Shown piece by piece: positions 35,378 to 43,464 of a DNA stretch of 64,000 bases (its first letter is position 1; each line of letters starts with the position of its first letter). Source of the stretch: Paraburkholderia bannensis NBRC 103871 (lineage in GTDB: Bacteria; Pseudomonadota; Gammaproteobacteria; Burkholderiales; Burkholderiaceae); assembly GCF_000685015.1 (NCBI RefSeq), contig NZ_BAYA01000017.1, forward strand, positions 1 through 64,000, in the 5' to 3' direction. Both the position numbers and the translations under genes were made by a program. The notes under the pieces are model-generated. The model had not been told where the DNA came from, did no database searches, and saw only the letters and a list, made by a program, of their open reading frames with translations.

Positions 35378-37132
35378 TCAATGCGTTTCAGCCAGCTCCT
35401 GCGCGGGGCGGATGCGCATGCGGCCATAGGCGTGCTGCTCGTGCGCCCCGATCTGCACGACATAGGGCTTGACGTCGCGTTTCTCGCAGAGCATCCTGCC
35501 GCTCGCGTCCTTGCGCAGATCGGTGTGGCAGAACCAGTTGGCGTCGTCGCGCTGCGGATAATCGACGCGATGGTGATAAAGCCCCCAGCGGCTTTCGGTG
35601 CGAAACAGCGAGGCGCGCGCCGCCATTTCCGCGCAGTCGCGAATCGCCCGTACCTCGGCGGCGCGCATCAATTCGTGCGGATTGTTCGCCTTGATCGCCT
35701 CGATATCTTCGGCAATCGCATCGAAGCGTTGCAGGCCAATTTCCATCTTGCGCGTGACCTTGGGCGGCTGCAGATAGTCGTTCACCATGCGGCGCAGCTT
35801 GTATTCGACCTGCGCGGGCGCGAGGCCGTCTTCGCGGGCGAGCGGCGCGTAGATGCGCGCGCGTTCGGCGTCCACCTGTGCCTGGTCGAGCGGCGCGTGT
35901 TCGCGGCCCGCGACGTAGTCGGCGGCGTCGTGCCCCGCGAACCAGCCATAGGTGAACGCGCCCAGCATGTAGTTGTGGGGCACGGCGGCCATGTCGCCAG
36001 CCGCGTAAAGGCCGGGCACCGTGGTGCGCGCGCGTGCATTGACATACACGCCCGACGCGCTATGCCCGCTGCAAAAGCCGATCTCGGAGATGTGCATTTC
36101 CACCATCTGCGAGCGGTAATCGGTGCCGCGTCGCGCATGAAAGCGGCCGCGGCTCGGGCGCTCGTTGGTGTGCAGGATCTGCTCGATGGTCTGGATGGTT
36201 TCCTCGGCGAGATGGTCGAGCTTGAGGAACACCGGGCCATTGCCGCTTTGCAGTTCCTGGTAGAACTCCCACATCATCTGGCCGCTCCAGTAGTCGCATT
36301 CGATGAAGCGCTCGCCCTTGCCGTTGGCCGTGAAGCCGCCGAGCGGCCCGGTCACGTACGCGCAGGCCGGGCCGTTATAGTCCTTGATGAGCGGATTGAT
36401 CTGGAAGCATTCGAGGTTCGTGAGCGCCGCGCCTGCGTGATAGGCCATCGCGTAGCCGTCGCCCGCGTTGGTGGGATTCTCGTAAGTGCCCATCAGGTAG
36501 CCGGAAGAGGGCAGGCCGAGCCGCCCGGCCGCGCCGCAGCACAGAATCACGGCCTTCGCGCGCACGACCACGTTGTGCGCCGTGCGGCAGTCAAAGCCGA
36601 TGACGCCGCTGACCGCGCCTTGCGCATCAATCAGAAGACGCGTGGTGACGACGCGGTTGGTGATCTCCACGCGCGCGCGTTTGAGCTGCCGATACAGCAC
36701 TTTCTTGATGTCGTGGCCTTCGGGCATGGGCAGCACGTAAGCGCCCATGTGATGGACTTTCTTCACGGCGTAATCGCCGTTGCCGTCCTTTTCGAATTTC
36801 ACGCCCCAGCGGTCGAGCTGCTCGATGGTGGTGAAGCTGTGTTTCGCATACGCATAGACGGCTTCCTGGTCGACAATGCCGTCATTGGCGATGGTGATTT
36901 CGCGCGTGTATTGCTCAGGCGTGGCGTGACCGGGAATGATGGCGTTGTTCAGGCCGTCCATGCCCATCGAAATCGCGCCGCTGCGCTTGACGTGCGCCTT
37001 TTCCAGCACCAGCACGCGCAGCGCGGGATTGCGCTCCTTCGCCTTGATCGCCGCCATCGGCCCGGCCGTGCCGCCGCCCACCACGACGATGTCGTACTCC
37101 AGCACTTCAGTGGGGATTGTTGTCGTATTCAT
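35378..37132 (-). CDS. AprA-like/fumarate reductase-like FAD flavoprotein
   Basis: A 584-residue flavoprotein of the succinate dehydrogenase/fumarate reductase/AprA superfamily. FAD binding is shown by DIVVVGGGTAGPMAAIKAKE near residues 14-33 and the later YAAGDMAAVPHNYMLGAFTYG. HVKRSGAISMGMDGLNN and the linked AprB-like ferredoxin favour the AprA branch over fumarate reductase. True AprA is somewhat longer, and neither ATP sulfurylase nor the Qmo complex is nearby, so APS reduction or sulfite oxidation is not supported. A related redox step on a sulfur compound is possible. The gene follows GntR by 10 bases and leads the ferredoxin-HEAT-DUF971 run. Confidence 0.88.
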   Translation of the reverse strand: MNTTTIPTEVLEYDIVVVGGGTAGPMAAIKAKERNPALRVLVLEKAHVKRSGAISMGMDGLNNAIIPGHATPEQYTREITIANDGIVDQEAVYAYAKHSFTTIEQLDRWGVKFEKDGNGDYAVKKVHHMGAYVLPMPEGHDIKKVLYRQLKRARVEITNRVVTTRLLIDAQGAVSGVIGFDCRTAHNVVVRAKAVILCCGAAGRLGLPSSGYLMGTYENPTNAGDGYAMAYHAGAALTNLECFQINPLIKDYNGPACAYVTGPLGGFTANGKGERFIECDYWSGQMMWEFYQELQSGNGPVFLKLDHLAEETIQTIEQILHTNERPSRGRFHARRGTDYRSQMVEMHISEIGFCSGHSASGVYVNARARTTVPGLYAAGDMAAVPHNYMLGAFTYGWFAGHDAADYVAGREHAPLDQAQVDAERARIYAPLAREDGLAPAQVEYKLRRMVNDYLQPPKVTRKMEIGLQRFDAIAEDIEAIKANNPHELMRAAEVRAIRDCAEMAARASLFRTESRWGLYHHRVDYPQRDDANWFCHTDLRKDASGRMLCEKRDVKPYVVQIGAHEQHAYGRMRIRPAQELAETH

Positions 37133-37142
37133 TACGTCATCC

Positions 37143-37910
37143 TTAAGGATTGGCTTTGTGCGAGGCGTGCTTGTCGCGATCCACGCGCAGTCGGTACTGG
37201 AACGCGTCGCCGCGGAAGTAGAGATACTCGAAATCGATCGGCGTGCCGCTGGCGTCGTGCGTGGTGCGCTCGATGCGCAGCACCGGGCTGCCTTCCTGCA
37301 CGCGCAGCGCATCGACCATGTCGTCGTCGGCAAGCATGGCGTCGATCGACACATCGGCATGACCGAGCGCCACGCCGCAGTCGTTCTCCAGGATCAGGAA
37401 GATGTCGCGGGCGGCGAGATCGGCGCTGGCCAGGCGCTTGCCCAGCGCTTCGGGCAGCCACGTGAGTTCGAGCGAAACCGGCTCGCGGTTCAGCAGGCGC
37501 ACGCGATGGATCTCGACCACGTTGTCGCCTTCAGCCAGGTTCAGCTTTTGCGCGACATGGCGGCTGGCCTTGACGACGCGAAACGAGCGCAGCTGATTGA
37601 CGATCTCGTAGCCCATCGACGTCATCGCCTCCGCGAAACCTTGCAGCGAGGTCACGTTCTGGAACGCCTTGGGTTTGGACACGAACGTGCCCTTGCCATG
37701 CAGGCGGAACACGAGTCCTTCCTTTTGCAGGTCGCCCAGCGCCTGACGCACGGTGATGCGGCTCACGCCAAAAAGCGCGCAGAGTTCGTGTTCGGACGGC
37801 ATCTGGCTGTGCGGCGCGTAAGTACCATCGAGGATGCGCGTGCGCAGCGTGTCCTTGATCTTTGCATAGAGCGGCTGGGGCGGCAGGGCGACGAGCTTGT
37901 TCTGTGACAT
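37143..37910 (-). CDS. GntR/HutC-family transcriptional regulator
   Basis: A 255-residue regulator with an N-terminal winged helix (about 15-75: MPSEHELCALFGVSRITVRQ and ALGDLQKEGLVFRLHGKGTF) and a C-terminal UTRA ligand-binding domain (about 90-245) of the HutC subfamily. ATG at 37910 was preferred over a TTG two codons upstream. It is first in the operon with the AprA-like gene. A perfect palindrome lies 7 bases before its start codon and is probably its own operator. It is divergent from the deacylase gene, so it may control both directions. Confidence 0.9.
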   Translation of the reverse strand: MSQNKLVALPPQPLYAKIKDTLRTRILDGTYAPHSQMPSEHELCALFGVSRITVRQALGDLQKEGLVFRLHGKGTFVSKPKAFQNVTSLQGFAEAMTSMGYEIVNQLRSFRVVKASRHVAQKLNLAEGDNVVEIHRVRLLNREPVSLELTWLPEALGKRLASADLAARDIFLILENDCGVALGHADVSIDAMLADDDMVDALRVQEGSPVLRIERTTHDASGTPIDFEYLYFRGDAFQYRLRVDRDKHASHKANP

Positions 37911-37916
37911 GGTCAA

Positions 37917-37930
37917 CTTGTTATAACAAG
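37917..37930. promoter_or_regulatory. Operator palindrome of the GntR regulator
   Basis: CTTGTTATAACAAG is a perfect 14-base palindrome immediately upstream of the gntR start codon. HutC-subfamily regulators bind AT-centred palindromes of this kind, and the position would block translation start or transcription of the gntR-aprA-like operon. It also lies in the 223-base divergent region shared with the deacylase gene. Confidence 0.75.
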
Positions 37931-38133
37931 ATGGAGCCCAGTCTAGAGAGCCTGCGTGGCGGCGTCAAAGCAGCATTTCTGCTATCGACATTCCCGCGTG
38001 CGCTTAGCGAAATTCGTTGCGCAAGCGCTCAAGACTTTCATATTGATCCGCGCAATGCTTGGTAGGCATCGCGGCGCACATCGTCCAGAATGCGCCGGTT
38101 TAGCTATCGAAACGCCAATCAAAGAGGAACCGC

Positions 38134-39129
38134 ATGGGCAACCCCATCCGCAGTGAAATCGACTTCGACGCCAACGGGCGTCACACCGGCTATCTGCGTC
38201 TGCCGCATTCGGTGCATCGTTCCGCTTATGGCTGGATCCCGATTCCAGTCGGTTCGATCCGCAATGGCTCCGGCCCGACGGTGTTATTGATGGGCGGCAA
38301 TCACGGCGACGAATACGAAGGGCAGCTTCTCGTCGCGCAACTGCTGCGCGAGATCGAGCCGCAATGGGTGCAAGGCCAGTTGATCTTTTTGTCGATGGCG
38401 AATTTCCCCGCAGCAGACGCGGGCTTGCGTACGTCGCCGATAGACGGCGGCAATCTGAACCGCAGTTTTCCCGGCGATCCGCAAGGCGAGCCCACCGCCG
38501 TTATTGCGGACTATATCGAGCACACGCTGCTTTCGCGTTCGCAATATCTGCTTGATTTCCATTCGGGCGGCAGTTCGCTGATTTATCACGGCGCGAACAT
38601 GCTGGCGATCGAGCCACGTAATGCCGATGAAAATAGCCGTCTGCGCGCGACGCTTGCCGCGTTCGGCATGCCGCGCGCATTTTTGCATCCGGAGAATCCG
38701 GTGCACTCTGCCAGCGCTGCACGACGTCAGGGCGCGCTGTCGATTGTCACTGAGCTGGGCGGAGCAGGCATCGTGCAGCCGCAATTACTGCAAGAGGCGC
38801 GCGCAGGCGTGCTGCATCTGCTGGGCAAGATCGGTGTGCTCGACGGGCCGCTCGTGCCTGCTACGCCGCCAGGGGACACACGTTTTTATCGCGTAGCAGG
38901 CGCAGCGCATTATGTCTATGCCTATGAACGCGGCGTCTATGAACCGCTCGTGCAACTCGGCCAGCGGGTGAGCGCGGGACAGCCCGCAGCGCGCATTCAC
39001 TTTCCCGATACGCCGTTGCGCGAACCCGTGACCGTTTCTTTCGAAGCGGAAGGTGAAGTCGTGTGCCAGCGTGCGATGGCCGCCGTGCAACGCGGCGACT
39101 GCCTTTTCCATCTGGCGCAGCCTGTATAA
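38134..39129 (+). CDS. AspA/AstE-family zinc deacylase (DoeB-like)
   Basis: A 331-residue zinc-dependent amidohydrolase of the succinylglutamate desuccinylase/aspartoacylase family. Zinc ligands H57 and E60 (GGNHGDEYEG) and H143 (DFHSGG), and the likely catalytic E207 (VTELGGAG), are present, with NLNRSFPGDP between. The sequence is closest in style to DoeB, which deacetylates N-acetyl-diaminobutyrate, but no other ectoine-catabolism gene is here. Two acetyltransferase genes lie in the same cluster, so removal of an N-acetyl group from a processed amino acid is a good guess. It is divergent from gntR and 233 bases upstream of the first acetyltransferase. Confidence 0.86.
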   Translation: MGNPIRSEIDFDANGRHTGYLRLPHSVHRSAYGWIPIPVGSIRNGSGPTVLLMGGNHGDEYEGQLLVAQLLREIEPQWVQGQLIFLSMANFPAADAGLRTSPIDGGNLNRSFPGDPQGEPTAVIADYIEHTLLSRSQYLLDFHSGGSSLIYHGANMLAIEPRNADENSRLRATLAAFGMPRAFLHPENPVHSASAARRQGALSIVTELGGAGIVQPQLLQEARAGVLHLLGKIGVLDGPLVPATPPGDTRFYRVAGAAHYVYAYERGVYEPLVQLGQRVSAGQPAARIHFPDTPLREPVTVSFEAEGEVVCQRAMAAVQRGDCLFHLAQPV

Positions 39130-39362
39130 CGCGCAATGCAACGCCATTCGACGCTAATCGAATGGCGGAAAACATGCGGCGCCGGACGAATAAACCGCTT
39201 GCGTGAATATCCGGTCAATCCATAAAACGGATTCGATAAAGATATTAGAAATGCTTGGTTAATCTGTATTCATCGAAGGGCTAATCTTGTCGCAACCCCA
39301 GCAGTCGTCACATTTACCGACGACGTTGCGCCGGATCCTCGCCCTTTACGAATGCAACGACC

Positions 39363-39914
39363 ATGAGCTACCGCATTTTCGACACGTCGCCGCTCGACCC
39401 CGTCGCGCAGCCTTTGATCGACGCGCTCACGCAGGAATACGCCACGCGTTACCGCGCTTTCCGTCCCGATAGCGATGCGTCGGCCGCAGCGGAACTCGCG
39501 CGCTATCCCGCCGAACTGTTCGCGCCGCCTGAAGGCGCCTTCATCGTCGTCGAGCGCGATGGGGAAACCGTGGGCGGCGGCGCGTTCAAACGTTACGACG
39601 CTCACACGGCCGAACTCAAGCGCATCTGGACGCGCGAAGACCAGCGCCGCCAGGGACTCGCGCGCCGCGTCGTGGAAGAACTCGAAGCGCGGGCGCTGCG
39701 CCAGGGCTATCGGCGCGTGTATCTCACCACCGGTTTCAAGCAGCCGGAAGCGTGGGGCCTCTATATCGATTCGGGTTATACGCCGCTATTCGACCGGGCG
39801 ATTGCGCCTGAGGTGCATGTCCACCTGCCGTTTGCCAAAGACCTTGTGAATCCGCGCTCGATCGACACGCTCGATGACTTGCGCCCGCGCGAGCCGCTCG
39901 GCGCACAGCATTGA
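39363..39914 (+). CDS. GNAT-family N-acetyltransferase (copy 1)
   Basis: A 183-residue acetyltransferase. The acetyl-CoA loop RRQGLARRVVEELEARA, preceded by the strand AELKRIWT, and the late QPEAWGLYIDSGYTPLF are typical of the GNAT fold. It is clearly paralogous to the gene at 52747-53256, sharing RRQGLARRV, LKRIW/FKRIW and the LY..SGYT ending. It carries a 15-residue C-terminal extension that copy 2 lacks. It is 38 bases upstream of a binding protein gene. A role in N-acetylating a sulfur amino acid, as SnaA does in Bacillus, is inferred from the neighbourhood. Confidence 0.9.
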   Translation: MSYRIFDTSPLDPVAQPLIDALTQEYATRYRAFRPDSDASAAAELARYPAELFAPPEGAFIVVERDGETVGGGAFKRYDAHTAELKRIWTREDQRRQGLARRVVEELEARALRQGYRRVYLTTGFKQPEAWGLYIDSGYTPLFDRAIAPEVHVHLPFAKDLVNPRSIDTLDDLRPREPLGAQH

Positions 39915-39952
39915 GCCGCTTCCTTAATTCCCGACCTGCCTGAATCGCCATC

Positions 39953-40882
39953 ATGAAACTCAAACAGACATTCGTCGCGCTTGCGGGCGCACTGACGCTT
40001 GGCGCGGCCAGCCTGGCCCTTGCCGCGACCTCGTTCGACCTGAGCCCGCAGCAGCAAGGCCGCGTGCGCGCCAATGCCGATCCCGCGATCATCAAGACCG
40101 TGCCGGCGCGCTTCAATTTCGTCGACAAGGACACGCTCACGATCGGCATCGTGCCCGCGCTGCCGCCCATCAGCACCTACGCCACCGACGCGAAAACGGT
40201 CGTGGGTTTCGACGTCGATCTCTCGCAGGTCGTCGCGGACAGCCTGGGCCGCAAGCTCAAGCTCGTCGTGCTCGCGTGGCCGGACTGGCCGCTCGCGCTG
40301 CAATCGGGCAAGGTCGACGCGGTGGTCTCCAACGTGACCGTCACGGAGGAGCGCAAGGAGAAGTTCGACTTCTCGACCTATCGCCGCGATGAAGTGGGCT
40401 TCTACGTGCGCAAGGACAGCGCGATCAAGTCGATCCGCGAGCCGAAGGACGTCGCGGGCCTGCGCATCATCACCGATGCGGGCACCAACCAGGAGAAGGT
40501 GCTGCTCGAATGGGACAAGGAGAACGTGGCGCACGGCCTCAAGCCGGTGAGCGTGCAGTACTACGACGACGATGCGGTGCGCACGCTCGCGCTGCAGTCG
40601 GGCCGCGCCGACGCGATCTTCAGCGTGAACGCCGTGCTCGCCTGGCAGGCGGCCACGCAGGGCAAGACGCGGCTGGTGGGCACGGTGAGCGGCGGCTGGC
40701 CGCGCACCGCCGAAGTGGCGATCACCACCCGCAAGGGCAGCGGTCTTGCCGACCCGCTCACGCAGACACTGAACGAACTGATTCGCGACGGCAAGTATCG
40801 CCAGGTGCTGGATCGCTGGAACCTGGATTCGGAAGCGATCGAGCGCGCCTCGACCAATCCGCCGGGCTTGCCGAAGACCTGA
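39953..40882 (+). CDS. Periplasmic amino-acid-type binding protein (copy 1)
   Basis: A 309-residue type II solute-binding protein (SBP_bac_3). It has a Sec signal peptide (LKQTFVALAGALTLGAASLALA) and then the unusual conserved start FDLSPQQQGRVRAN. The ligand-binding lobes show KTVVGFDVDLSQVVADSLG and KVDAVVSNVTVTEERKEKFDFST. It is a paralog of the protein at 50314-51291; both share the SPQQ.GR start and the TNPPGL ending. It has no permease gene of its own nearby, so it probably delivers to the fused transporter at 48534. Confidence 0.9.
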   Translation: MKLKQTFVALAGALTLGAASLALAATSFDLSPQQQGRVRANADPAIIKTVPARFNFVDKDTLTIGIVPALPPISTYATDAKTVVGFDVDLSQVVADSLGRKLKLVVLAWPDWPLALQSGKVDAVVSNVTVTEERKEKFDFSTYRRDEVGFYVRKDSAIKSIREPKDVAGLRIITDAGTNQEKVLLEWDKENVAHGLKPVSVQYYDDDAVRTLALQSGRADAIFSVNAVLAWQAATQGKTRLVGTVSGGWPRTAEVAITTRKGSGLADPLTQTLNELIRDGKYRQVLDRWNLDSEAIERASTNPPGLPKT

Positions 40883-40962
40883 CGCAGCACGCGTGCCGTA
40901 CCGGTTTCGCACGGCACGACTCACAAACAGTTTGTAGTCCATAGAAATAGAAGGAGCGCTTC

Positions 40963-41658
40963 ATGTCGGACTCAGTGGTCGTCGCGGGGAAATGGGCAGC
41001 ACGCCCGCGGCAATACGGGGCGCGCAAGCAGGGATCGGTGCGTCGTTATGCCGGTATCGCCGCCGTGCTGCTGTTGCACGTCGTGCTGATCTGGGCCTTG
41101 CTCAACGGCCTTGCGACCAAGGTCGTGCAGGTCATCCAGAAGCCGGTGGAAGTGCGGATCCTGGAGACGGTGAAGCCGCCGCCTCCGCCGCCTGTTCCCA
41201 CGATCAAGCTGCCGCCGTCCAGGCCTGTTGCGCCGCCTAAACGCGTCGCGCCCTACGTGCCCAAGCCCGAGGTGCCGGTCGTCGCGCCGCCCGCGCCCAC
41301 CATCACGCATCAGTCGGAGGAACCGGCGCCGCCCGCGCCGCCGGCACCCGTCGCGCCTCCAGCGCCGCCCGCACCCGCGAAGCCGGTGAGTCACGAAGCC
41401 GGTGTTGTGTGCCCGAATTCGGACAAGGTGCGCGCGGCGATGGTGTACCCGGAGGAAGCGCAGGACAACAACATCACCGGCGACGTGCTGATCTCGTTCG
41501 TGGTGGATGCGCAGGGTCATGTGACGGAAGAGAAGGTCGAGAAGTCCGCCGATCCCTTGCTCGACCGCGCGGCCTTCAACACCGTCAAGAAGTTCAATTG
41601 CATCTCGCAGGGCCAGCCCGTGCGTGTGCAGGTGCCGTTTTCGTTCAACCTGAATTAA
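40963..41658 (+). CDS. tonB: TonB energy-transducing protein
   Basis: A 231-residue TonB. One N-terminal membrane helix (about 28-47: YAGIAAVLLLHVVLIWALLN) anchors it in the inner membrane. A proline-rich periplasmic spacer follows (about 61-132, with repeated PPAP units), then the TonB C-terminal domain (about 140-231) containing YPEEAQDNNITGDVLISFVV. It carries proton-motive energy to the outer-membrane receptor. AAGGAG lies 7 bases before the start. It heads a tonB-exbB-exbD-exbD operon. Confidence 0.95.
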   Translation: MSDSVVVAGKWAARPRQYGARKQGSVRRYAGIAAVLLLHVVLIWALLNGLATKVVQVIQKPVEVRILETVKPPPPPPVPTIKLPPSRPVAPPKRVAPYVPKPEVPVVAPPAPTITHQSEEPAPPAPPAPVAPPAPPAPAKPVSHEAGVVCPNSDKVRAAMVYPEEAQDNNITGDVLISFVVDAQGHVTEEKVEKSADPLLDRAAFNTVKKFNCISQGQPVRVQVPFSFNLN

Positions 41659-41677
41659 GCGATTTACTGGAGCAACC

Positions 41678-42481
41678 ATGAAGAAGCAAACCCTTGCCGC
41701 ACGTTCCGGCGGCCTGATTTCCGCGGCGGCTGGTGCGGCCGCGCTGCTGGCTTCGCCGCTCGTGTGGGCGCAAAGCGCTGCGAACGCGCCGGATGCCAAC
41801 CCCTACGGCCTGGGCGCACTGTGGGCCAACGGCGACTTTGTCGCGCGTTTCGTGCTGGTGGTGCTGGTCGTGATGTCGATGGGCAGCTGGTACATCATGA
41901 TCACCAAGTTCGTCGAGCAGGCGCGCGCCGCGCGCCGCGCCAAGTCGGCTGACGCCCAGCTCTGGAGCGCGCCGTCGCTGGCAGTGGGCGTAGCCGATCT
42001 CGACGACAACTCGCCGTTCCGCTTTATCGCGGAGACCGGTCTTGAAGCCGCTGAGCATCACGAGGAAGCGCTGCTCGAAGAAGTCGACCGCAACACGTGG
42101 ATCCAGGTGTCGATCGACCGCGCCAGCTCCAATGTGTCGAATCGCCTGCAAGACGGCCTGGCGTTCCTCGCCACGGTGGGATCGACGGCGCCGTTCGTCG
42201 GCCTGTTCGGCACGGTCTGGGGCATCTATCACGCGCTCACGGCGATTGGCATTGCGGGCCAGGCGTCGATCGACAAGGTGGCGGGGCCGGTGGGCGAGGC
42301 GCTCATCATGACCGCCGTGGGTCTGGCCGTGGCCGTGCCGGCGGTGCTGGGCTACAACTTCCTCGTGCGCCGTAACAAGTCGCTGATGGAACGCGTGCGC
42401 GGCTTTGGCGCGCAACTGCACACGGTGCTGCTGGCCGGGGGCCGCAAGCGCCCGGTGCGCGCGGTCGTCAACGCACACTGA
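41678..42481 (+). CDS. exbB: ExbB proton-channel subunit
   Basis: A 267-residue member of the MotA/TolQ/ExbB family. It has an N-terminal signal-like segment ending in VWAQ, then three membrane helices. The paired helices are visible as LAFLATVGSTAPFVGLFGTV and GEALIMTAVGLAVAVPAVLG, which line the channel. It lies 19 bases after tonB and 11 before exbD. It is longer than E. coli ExbB because of the N-terminal extension, which is common in this phylum. Confidence 0.95.
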   Translation: MKKQTLAARSGGLISAAAGAAALLASPLVWAQSAANAPDANPYGLGALWANGDFVARFVLVVLVVMSMGSWYIMITKFVEQARAARRAKSADAQLWSAPSLAVGVADLDDNSPFRFIAETGLEAAEHHEEALLEEVDRNTWIQVSIDRASSNVSNRLQDGLAFLATVGSTAPFVGLFGTVWGIYHALTAIGIAGQASIDKVAGPVGEALIMTAVGLAVAVPAVLGYNFLVRRNKSLMERVRGFGAQLHTVLLAGGRKRPVRAVVNAH

Positions 42482-42492
42482 GCACGCGCGCC

Positions 42493-42918
42493 ATGGCCAT
42501 GAACGTAGCGCAGGACGGCGGCGAAGACGAGGTGATCGCCTCCATCAACACGACCCCGCTCGTGGACGTGATGCTGGTCTTGCTGATTATCTTCCTCATC
42601 ACGATTCCGGTGGTCACGCACACCGTGCCGGTGCAGTTGCCGAAGGAAACGGTCAACCCGCTGCAGACGAAGCCGGACAGCATCGAGATCGCCGTGGACA
42701 AGGACGGCGACCTGTTCTGGAACGAGAAGCGCGTGGACGCCACAACGTTGCTCACGCAACTGAAAGGCATCTCGCAGCGCGACCCGCAGCCCGAGGTTCA
42801 CGTACGCGGCGACCAGGCAACGCGCTACGAGTACATCGCGCGCGTGGTGAGCACCTGCGAACGTGCAGGCATTGCGAAGGTTTCGTTCATCACCCAGCCG
42901 CCAGCGCGCGGCGGTTAA
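42493..42918 (+). CDS. exbD: ExbD proton-channel subunit (first copy)
   Basis: A 141-residue ExbD/TolR-family protein with one membrane helix. The functional aspartate D25 sits in NTTPLVDVMLVLLIIFLIT. The rest is the periplasmic domain, with DKDGDLFWNEKRVDATTLL. It works with ExbB to use the proton gradient to energise TonB. It is followed 16 bases later by a second ExbD. Confidence 0.94.
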   Translation: MAMNVAQDGGEDEVIASINTTPLVDVMLVLLIIFLITIPVVTHTVPVQLPKETVNPLQTKPDSIEIAVDKDGDLFWNEKRVDATTLLTQLKGISQRDPQPEVHVRGDQATRYEYIARVVSTCERAGIAKVSFITQPPARGG

Positions 42919-42934
42919 TCAAGGAGTCAAGACG

Positions 42935-43351
42935 ATGGCGATGAATGTCCCATCGGGCAGCGACGAGCCGGACGTGCTGGTTGACATCAACACGACGCCG
43001 CTCATCGACGTGATGCTGGTGCTGCTGATCATGCTCATCATCACGATCCCGATCCAGATGCACGCGGTGAAGATGAACCTGCCGGTGGACAGCCCGCCAC
43101 CGCCCGCCACGCCGCCGCCGGTCGTGCAGATCGATATTGGCCCAGGCGGTGCGCTGCAGTGGAACGGTGCGCCGCTGGCCGCAGGCGCGGATCTCGAACG
43201 CCACATGGCTGAAGTCGCGGCCCAGGCCGATCAGCCCGAGATCCATCTGTCGCCGGACAAGGCCGCGCCGTACAGCGCGGTCGCCCAGGTCATGGCGGCG
43301 GCGCAGCGCGAAGGCGCAACGAAGATAGGGCTGGTAGGCAACGAACCTTGA
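42935..43351 (+). CDS. exbD: ExbD proton-channel subunit (second copy)
   Basis: A 138-residue ExbD paralog starting MAMNVPSGSDEPDVLVD, with the key aspartate D25 in NTTPLIDVMLVLLIMLIIT. AGGAG precedes the start. The periplasmic domain differs from copy 1 and has a proline-rich linker (DSPPPPATPPPVVQ). Two different ExbD proteins behind one ExbB are seen in some proteobacterial Ton systems that serve one dedicated receptor. Confidence 0.94.
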   Translation: MAMNVPSGSDEPDVLVDINTTPLIDVMLVLLIMLIITIPIQMHAVKMNLPVDSPPPPATPPPVVQIDIGPGGALQWNGAPLAAGADLERHMAEVAAQADQPEIHLSPDKAAPYSAVAQVMAAAQREGATKIGLVGNEP

Positions 43352-43361
43352 GTGCGTCGTT

Positions 43362-43385
43362 CGGGAACGGGCGCCGACGTTCCCG
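43362..43385 (+). terminator. Hairpin between exbD2 and the receptor gene
   Basis: CGGGAACG and CGTTCCCG form a perfect 8-base stem around an 8-base loop, 11 bases after the second exbD stop. Only a short T run follows (GATTTCG), so it may be a weak terminator or an attenuator that separates receptor levels from the Ton complex. Confidence 0.45.
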
Positions 43386-43464
43386 GATTTCGCCAGAAAT
43401 CGCTAGAAGCAGGGGGATGCCGGCGCATTGAAATCAGGTATAAATTAATTAATAAGTTGTTCGA

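Noticed and set aside
35096..37132. True adenylylsulfate reductase for dissimilatory sulfur oxidation
   Set aside because: The ferredoxin is half the length of AprB, and neither ATP sulfurylase, Qmo nor Dsr genes are present.
38134..39129. Deacylase as part of an ectoine degradation operon
   Set aside because: None of the other doe genes (hydrolase, transaminase, dehydrogenase) is present; only the deacylase family matches.
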